This document shows positions 27,001 to 36,000 of a DNA stretch of 64,000 nucleotides, piece by piece. The translations under genes and the position numbers were made by a program. How positions within the stretch are numbered: position 1 is the stretch's first letter; every line of letters starts with the position of its first letter. Source of the stretch: Mesostigma viride (Eukaryota; Streptophyta; Mesostigmatophyceae; Mesostigmatales; Mesostigmataceae). The stretch is taken from the NCBI GenBank assembly GCA_009746045.1, contig RPFO01000127.1:836050-900049 (forward strand), written 5' to 3'. The notes below the pieces were generated by a model. The model made no database searches. It saw nothing but the letters and a program-made list of their open reading frames with translations, and was not told where the DNA came from.

Positions 27001-30000
27001 CTGCGGTTTGGTACTGAAAAATTCGGCTGAAAGCAATAACAACAACCGAAAAGTATGTAAATGTTCGGTACCGGGTCAGAGGCGAACATGTTCGCCCGGT
27101 TCCCAGGGTGACCCGAACACGGACACGAACATGTTCGGTAAGTTTCCAGGGCGACCCGAACCCGAACAGCACATGTTCGGCCGAACATTTTAGGCGACCC
27201 GAACACCGCACATGTTCGGTATTCGCCCGAACATGTTCGTGTGCGGTATGCGGCGGATGTCCCAGCCCTAATTAAAGGTTCGTTTTCACAAATTCGTACA
27301 GATTTTCTAAGTCTTTCTACCGCGCGCAGGCGGTAGACCGCACACAGGCGGAACGAACCACTACCGGTCACAGCCGGCGCACCTCCTCCTCCTAGTCTCA
27401 CGTGGCAAATTCTATTCGGCCGCACCCCAGACTTCCGTAGTCCCGCTATAACGCAGATAGGGTGAGCAAAAGCTCGGATAATGATTTATGCTGGCATACA
27501 TAACAGGTTACACCCATTATTTCCGTAACGTGAACCTGAAGCGGCCCTCAGTGAGGCGTTCTTGTCGCAGGATGGTAAAAAATACGCTCATACACCGCGT
27601 GGGGAGGGAAAGGGTAACAAGGCAATAATCTGTGCAGGCAAGGGGCATGGCAGCAGGCGTGTGGATAAAATAGGAGGTAGTATTCGTGTCGCTATGTATT
27701 AGGCTATACTACTATGGTGTTTAGGGTTTGGAGCTGGATGCCACCTCGTAATGATTGTTGGTATCCCCACAGGCATGACCACGTATTTCTATATTACCCG
27801 TCTTTCGCATCATTAATGTTTTTCATGATTGTTTTTGTCTTATCATTTCGCATCAATGCCAATGCTGGCGCTGGTGATAATGATGATGGTTTGTGACCCA
27901 GATTAATCCTGGGCGGTCCCTTCTGCACTGGCCCCCCTGGGTTTGCATGGGTTGTGTGCAGGTGATGGCCACGATTCTGGCATACTTGGAGGTGGGCGAT
28001 GCGCAGGGCCCGCTGGTGCGCATGCTCCCCCGCATGCACATCAACTGCAAGCTGGGTTTCTATGTGAGTACCAAGTACGATGGGGATGCCACCATACACA
28101 AGAGATAAGAGACGAGTGACAAACGCAGGGCCCATGAGCTTCAAGCTGGGGTTCTATGTACTATACGGTGAATATATACTACCGTATTAACAAGACACAA
28201 GAGACAAGCGACAAACGCAGGGCCCGTCACACGATGCGTATGCATCATGTTCAATCAAGGCATACACGACCGCCTGGAACAGTTTACGAGGATGAGGCGC
28301 CCCCTGTTTGTGATAGGATTTCACCACACAGGACATTGATAGGAATCTCCTCTCTTAATAGTAACCGAACATGTACCCACACGACACGTGTGTAGTACTC
28401 CTACACACAGATCTCGAGTGATTTATCTAGTACCAAATCCGAAAGGCTTGCATCACTCCCCGGACAGGAGAAATTTTGCGGATGACTGTAGGTGTAAGTT
28501 GGCGATGCCATGGTAACCGGAGACGTCCGTCCTATTGTCAGCAAAATTTGGTGCGAGAGGTCCCCAGTTCGATTCAGGTCGGATTCATTTGTAGATCGCG
28601 TTTTCCGCGTTTTCCGCGGCCCGGCACTGAACGCAAAGGTTTTCACCTTTGCGGAGTGTCTGATCAGAATGTACCCGTTGATAGGAATCACCTATCACAA
28701 TAGTAACCGAACATGTACCCATTGATAGGAATCACCTATCACAATAGTAACCGAACATGTACCCATTGATAGGAATCACCTATCACAGTAGTAACGGAAC
28801 ATGTACCCATTGATAGGAATCCCCTATCACAATAGTAACCGAACATGTACCCATTGATAGGAATCACCTATCACAATAGTAACGGAACATGTACCCATTG
28901 ATAGGAATCCCCTATCACAATAGTAACCGAACATGTACCTTGTGGCAGGTTTGACTTGTGTTAGGGATCCTGATATTAGCTTTTTGACCAATACTTTGAG
29001 AGCTTTTTGGAGAATGCATTAGACAAGTTGTGAAGCAAGAGCACAGCAAATGTTTGCCTCCTACCGTCCTATCGTGAAGCAAGAGCACAGCAAATGCTTG
29101 CCTCCGACCGTCCTATCGTGAAGCAAGAGCACTGCAAATGTTCGCCTCGTACCGTTCTGTTCTGGAGACGTTTTCTTTTGGGTATCCTCGAGTTTTCTTA
29201 GGCTAGTGAAGGCTCCGCAAGGGACCATGAACTGCCCGTTAACGTGGACAACACTGCGTCCCTTTCCTACCCCTTAGCGACGCCCAATAGCTCATTACCG
29301 CTCTTGGCCCCAGCAAAAAAAACTGAAGAAGAACCGGTCGCCACATCCAATTTACTACCAGTAATGGCTTACGTTTCCCTCACTCCCATGCACTTGGGTT
29401 TTGTACCTGCTGTCCTGCTTTATTTGTCATGGGCGGGCCATTTCCCCCTTTTCTGCGCGGCCCTGCAGGGTGATCCCAGCGCCCTGGCAGCCAAGAACGG
29501 CATCATCGCGTCGGCGCTGAAGATGTACGTGGGGCCCACCATCTTTGACTCCTGAGATTGCCAATATGGCACGCAATGGATGTCACGGTGGCTAGCGGAA
29601 GCACACGTATCGATATCTCTAATGCTGTCAACTGGTGTCACCATGGATGTCACCATTGATGTCAAGTGGTGGCAGAAGCGCACACGCTGGTGTCAAGTCT
29701 TGTTGTCGAGCATACTGTGAGCATGACTTGATCAACACGGTCACTGCAAGGTCACTATACAATCACTACACAGCAAGACACTATACCATGACTCTACATC
29801 GGGCTTGTCCTGAACCCTTGCCCTCCGCCCTCAACTTGATTCCTGTACACAGTCAAGGGTGTTGCTTTGAGGTAGTTGCGCAAGGGGTGTCCTGTTACTC
29901 GAGAAGCAGCTTGGATCGTGCCCTAAACAAGCAGTCGTCCACTTCCCTATGCAAACCAGCATGCATCCATAGGGCGCATTCTGGCCTGTTGTTTGTAGGC

Positions 30001-33000
30001 CCCTCTCCTTTCGTTCACGTATCTACCCATCCTGCTATGTATCTAGCCATCATCATGTACACCTCTCCTGCTAGCCCGACGTTCAGCGTGTACTGCTCCC
30101 GCTTGGCAAAGGCAGTGCTTGGTTTCCCATTTTCTACCGTGCACACCTCAAGCACAGCGAAACCGAACCTGCACTCCCTGAAGGCCAGGTCTCGTCCACT
30201 GCTTCCGTAGCACGCTCACATGGCCACGCCGGCCCTATGCTACCTCGTTATATCCTACTATTACTAATGACAAAAGGTCATGAGCGTTCCTTCTGGTGAT
30301 GGACATGCTGCCATCCTTCCCATGTTTCTGCAGTCTGCTCGCTGCCGCCTCATCGACATGCTGGAATCCTTCCTATGCGTTGTCCCCTCCCCTGCCCCCC
30401 CTTGACACATCTTTGCTCCCGATGACCCCACAACAATCAGTGCCCGCGTCCACGCGGGCGTGTATTCGTTCGACGTGACCCGCGTGTGCGCGGACGCGGG
30501 CGTGACGCTGGCCACCTTCCAGGACCAGATGCAAGCGTTGATGGTGAGGGCGTAATGCTGCTGTTTAGGGTGAGGACAGGCAGTCATTGATGGTGAGGGC
30601 ATAAGGCAGGCGTGGATGGTGAGGGCATAAGGCAGGCGTGGATGGTGAGGACATAAGGCTGGCATTGATGGTCAGGACCAGGTGCAGGTACTCATGGTGA
30701 GGACCGGATGCTGGCATTGATGGTGAGGCCGGATTGTTACTCGTTTTCCTTGATCGTGAGGCCATCCCCTTGCCTGTTGCTAGGCCAAGATATGGGGTAA
30801 ATCGCTGCTGTCATTGCATCCAACTGTCTGTGGGCCTATTCGGTGCATCAGCAAGGCTTCATCCCCACGCGTGCGGAAGCACCGTGTTCGGGCACCACTG
30901 GCCGTTGTCTGTCCTTGCTGTTCGCGTCCATCCCGCACGTTTGTGAAGTCAAGAATGTTTGTCAACTTCGTGCCCGTCTCCCAGGCAGCATTGGGTGCTG
31001 GTTACGCATGAACGGGTACCACTTGGCATCGTGTCATGCTTTTCTTACGCCATCCATGGATTTCGTTCGTGAATTCTTGCTTGGTTTCGCTTTTTCACGT
31101 ACGGCTTCGCAAGCTGTTGGTGTCTGCCGCGTTCCGGCTCTTCGTAACATTTCACTGATGTCATCCGGTTCATCGTTTTCCTCTCATTCGCTTCTTGCCA
31201 CGGGTCCTGGCCAGCAAGCAGGCATACTATGAGCTGGGTGGGCATGAGTGTGATCTACATGTGCCCTGCCATTAATGGATCACATGCCTAACTCCATGCT
31301 GCTTCGTGGCGGCTTCTCCTCTCCTTTGGCGGCTCTTCCTTGTCTCGCCCAGGCCGGCAAGCAGGTCTACTACGAGCTGCAGGACTGGGCGATCTGCTTC
31401 AGCATCGAAGGGGAGCCGGACGACTTGGGACAGGTGGCATCCCTGCTGCACGAGCGCATGATGGCGCTGGAGAAGTCCCTGGTAGGACGCGCCGCGTATC
31501 ATTACCGTGGTTAGATCTTTTATGGGCGCCACGGCGCAGCGTATTCATTGAGTATCTGGCGTATCTATTTAGTGTAAGGAGCAATTATCTCTACTCTAGT
31601 TTGGCGTATCTATTTAGTATATATAATTATCATATCTACCATCAACCTCACGGAGGTATCAAGTATCAACACAAGGAGCCGTTCGTTTTCTGGCGTTCTA
31701 GTGCCACCCTTCCGCTTTCCCTGGGTCGCCAGATGGGCAAAGATATCTTACAAGATTGAACTCACGACAAACTGAATGTTGTCAAATTACTAAATCAGGC
31801 GAATGCTCCTGTCTACCTGTGTGCACTTGTCTCACCTTGGCCAGCTGGGCACTCAATTAAGATGTGCACAAAACCGCTCCAATAATTCCTCGTTGTCGCT
31901 GCACTTGTACCCCTACCTGTGGCCGCCAGCTGGGAAAAAGAGCGCCATGCACCCATACCACAATGGATGCCCGTATGACTCAACCAGCCCGTTGCTTCTG
32001 TCTCCTGCCACCCTGTCGTTTCTCCCCCTCGCCGCCAGCTGGGCAAGCTGAGTGCCATGTACCATGCGGCGCGCAACGCTGTAGCCGCGAGTCTTCAGGG
32101 TGACGCGGAGCAACAGTCCCTCTCCCTGCACGCCAGCATCGCGACGTATTTCCGGGCGACCGGCACTGGGGAGGAGATCCCCACGCCAAGCATCGTCACG
32201 GACAAGAGGTGGGTGTGGTCGCGCAAAACAGGCAGGTTGCGTGGCCCATCCCATCGCCACCAACAAGTTCTGAGATCCCCACGCCCACCATCGCCACGGA
32301 CAAGAGGTGGGTGTGGTCGCGCAAAACAGGTAGGTTGCGTGGCCCATCCCATCGCCACCAACAAGTTCTGAGATCCCCACGCCCAGCATCGCCACGGACA
32401 AGAAGTGGTTTGTTGTTTTAGCCACCAACAAGGGGTGAGCAATCATCACCCCCAGCAATCATCATCGCCGACAAAAGGTGAGTATAGCAACCAATAATTG
32501 CTTTGAGTCGCCCACTGAAAACATCACCGGTAACAAGAGGTGAGTTAACAGTCACAAACAATCAGCAGGTTGACTTGCATCATCACCAATCAGCTGTAGG
32601 ATCCTTAATGCCAGCATCCTCACGAGGACGTCGCGCGCACCATCATGGGCAAGAGGTGTGTTTTAACGTCCATGCACCAACAAAATGTGGGCCTAGTCAC
32701 CCACATGACATGAGTTAACTCACCCCAAGAGGTTGAGTGTAATCACCCACGATAGGCAAGCTGCCCACCCCCAGCATCCAGCATGGCTTGCGTTGGACGG
32801 TGACTTATGGCCCCATCTGGCGGCACGGAATCTTTGCCTACCCCTCTCTACATGGTCATGTGGTGCTATGGTTCAGTAGTCACGTGTATCCCTCTCTGTG
32901 ATGTGTGTACTGTATTCTGCCCGTTTTTTTTCTGCCAGTGTTTCTGCGCTCCAAACCTAGTGAGCGCCTTTCAACCATTGTTACTAGCGCACACCGATGG

Positions 33001-36000
33001 TTCTGTTACTAGCGCACACCGATGGTTCTGTTACTAGCGCACACCGATGGTTCTGTTACTAGCGCACACCGATGGTTCTGTTACTAGCGCACACCGATGG
33101 TTCTGTTACTAGCGCACACCGATGGTTCTGTTACTAGCGCACACCGATGGTTCTGTTACTAGCGCACACCGATGGTTCTGTTACTAGCGCACACCGATGG
33201 TTCTGTTACTAGCGCACACCGATGGTTCTGTTACTAGCGCATACCGATGGTTCTGTTACTAGCGCACACCGATGGTTCTGTTACTAGCGCACACCGATGG
33301 TTCTGTTACTAGCGCACACCGATGGTTCTGTTACTAGCGCACACCGATGGTTCTGTTACTAGCGCACACCGATGGTTCTGTTACTAGCGCACACCGATGG
33401 TTCTGTTACTAGCGCACACCGATGGTTCTGTTACTAGCGCACACCGATGGTTCTGTTACTAGCGCACACCGATGGTTCTGTTACTAGCGCACACCGATGC
33501 TACCATCAGAAGTACAGTGTCCTCCTTTTCATCCCTTACATGCATACGGGTGCACTAACACGTGCTGCTCCTCCCCTTTGCCCTTGTCCTTGCTTGCTTC
33601 CCCGTATGCTTCCTGCATGGGTGCCACCTGTCATGTGGCCCATCCCGTCATTCGCCCCCCCCCTCCCCCCTTGCATCACCATCGTCCGTCACCATCATCT
33701 GTCAACTGCTTTCACTTTGCTGCCAACCGTCATGACTGCCATCGGGGATATTTGTGCTCGTCACCGCCGTGGGTTGGCTCCGTGACCGGTTGCGGTCGCA
33801 GTGAGCTGCTGCGGGCCGACATCAAGGTGAGCCTTCGTTGTTGACTGGGCTTATCACTATGTGCTAATATACTGAATAATACAACATATTTTTTGTGCTT
33901 ATTACTAGATACGATGTAGCTCTCCATTACAACATATTTATTGTGCTTATTACTGGACACGATGTAGCTCTCCATTACAACATATTTATTGTGCTTATTA
34001 CTGGACACGATGTAGCTCTCCATTACAACATATTTATTGTGCTTATTACTAGACACGATGTAGCTCTCCATTACAACATATTTATTGTGCTCATTACTAG
34101 ACACGATGTAGCTCTCCATTACAACATATTTATTGTGCTTATTACTGGACACGATGTAGCTCTCCATTACAACATATTTATTGTGCTCATTACTAGACAC
34201 GATGTAGCTCTCCATTACAACATATTTATTGTGCTTATTACTAGACACGATGTAGCTCTCCATTACAACATATTTATTGTGCTCATTACTAGACACGATG
34301 TAGCTCTCCATTACAACATATTTATTGTGCTTATTACTGGACACGATGTAGCTCTCCATTACAACATATTTATTGTGCTTATTACTAGACACGATGTAGC
34401 TCTCCATTACAACATATTTATTGTGCTCATTACTAGACACGATGTAGCTCTCCATTACAACATATTTATTGTGCTTATTACTGGACACGATGTAGCTCTC
34501 CATTACAACATATTTATTGTGCTCATTACTGGACACGATGTAGCTCTCCATTACAACATATTTATTGTGCTTATTACTAGACACGATGTAGCTCTCCATT
34601 ACAACATATATATTGTGCTTATTACTAGATACGATGTAGCTCTCCATTACAACATATTTATTGTGCTTATTACTAGACACGATGTAGCTCTCCATTACAA
34701 CATATTTATTGTGCTTATTACTAGACACGATGTAGCTCTCCATTACAACATATTTATTGTGCTTATTACTGGACACGATGTAGCTCTCCATTACAACATA
34801 TTTATTGTGCTTATTACTAGACACGATGTAGCTCTCCATTACAACATATTTATTGTGCTTATTACTGGACACGATGTAGCTCTCCATTACAACATATTTA
34901 TTGTGCTCATTACTGGACACGATGTAGCTCTCCATTACAACATATTTATTGTGCTTATTACTAGACACGATGTAGCTCTCCATTACAACATATATATTGT
35001 GCTTATTACTAGATACGATGTAGCTCTCCATTACAACATATTTATTGTGCTCATTACTAGACACGATGTAGCTCTCCATTACAACATACTTATTGTGCTT
35101 ATTACTAGACACGATGTAGCTCTCCATTACAACATATTTATTGTGCTCATTACTGGACACGATGTAGCTCTCCATTACAACATCTTTATTGTGCTTATTA
35201 CTAGACACGATGTAGCTCTCCATGACGTGCCTCATGCAGGCATGTGCTATTCCATGTATGCTTCAGCTAAGCTGCTGGGAGTCGAAAAGAAACCGCGTGA
35301 TCCATTAACAGAATAGAGCCATCCACTAGAGTACCGGGGAGCCAACTACTGCTGGGCGCCTGAGCAATCTTAGCAGCTACGTTTCATGTGATGTCTGATT
35401 AGCTGGACTTGTGTGTGTGTGTGCATGCGTCTGTGTATGCAAGTTCTTCGACAGTTAGCTGCCAGGACAACAAGGCGCCTCATTTTAAAGCATATCTTAA
35501 ACATCGCAACTTGCTGACCCCTTCTTAAGGACCCTTGCTTGTTTGGGAGGCTCCTTGCCAGATCCAGGACCTAAGGTTGTTGATCTAGTTCTGTCTACAA
35601 CTGATGCTGATGATCACGTCCCCGTCCACTTCCATTCGGGCTCACCACGGCTTGGGCCCGCTCACTCCCTGACTCGGTGGCTTCACCGTGCCGCCGTGTC
35701 TCCTGAATGCTCAACCCCTCATTTGGGGACATGGTGCGAGGATCGTGCTTGAGCACGGTCAACATAACACGTGCAAGTACACACACTAGGCACAGGAATG
35801 CAAATGTATGAGCCCTCTCTGCCTTGAACGTTTAGTCGTATTTACAACTGTCTACTTGCGTTGCAAGCACCTTTCTCCTGTCCGTGTCTGTTTACTCTGG
35901 TTGCCTCATACATACAATCATCTCTCTCACCTGCTTCTTTCACGCCTCATTTGCTTCTGGGGTTGCTTCAGGGGTTCTTCCTTATTTCTCACGTCACTTG

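Noticed and set aside
25019-27482. Helitron or LTR element
   Set aside because: No CTRR end with hairpin, no TG...CA termini, no primer-binding site and no encoded helicase or polymerase.
28535-28585. tRNA-like B-box (agttcgattc) and a similar block at 36465-36495
   Set aside because: No matching A-box, acceptor stem or cloverleaf could be formed. A tRNA-derived SINE remains possible, since both are followed by gcgttttccgcg-like sequence, but support is too weak.
28671-28938. CRISPR-like regular direct repeats
   Set aside because: The 44-bp units abut with no variable spacers, and the array lies in an intron of a eukaryotic gene.
33730-35316. Long open frames of 501 and 473 codons on opposite strands
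   Set aside because: They exist only because a 48-bp repeat has no stop in these frames; the array is intronic.
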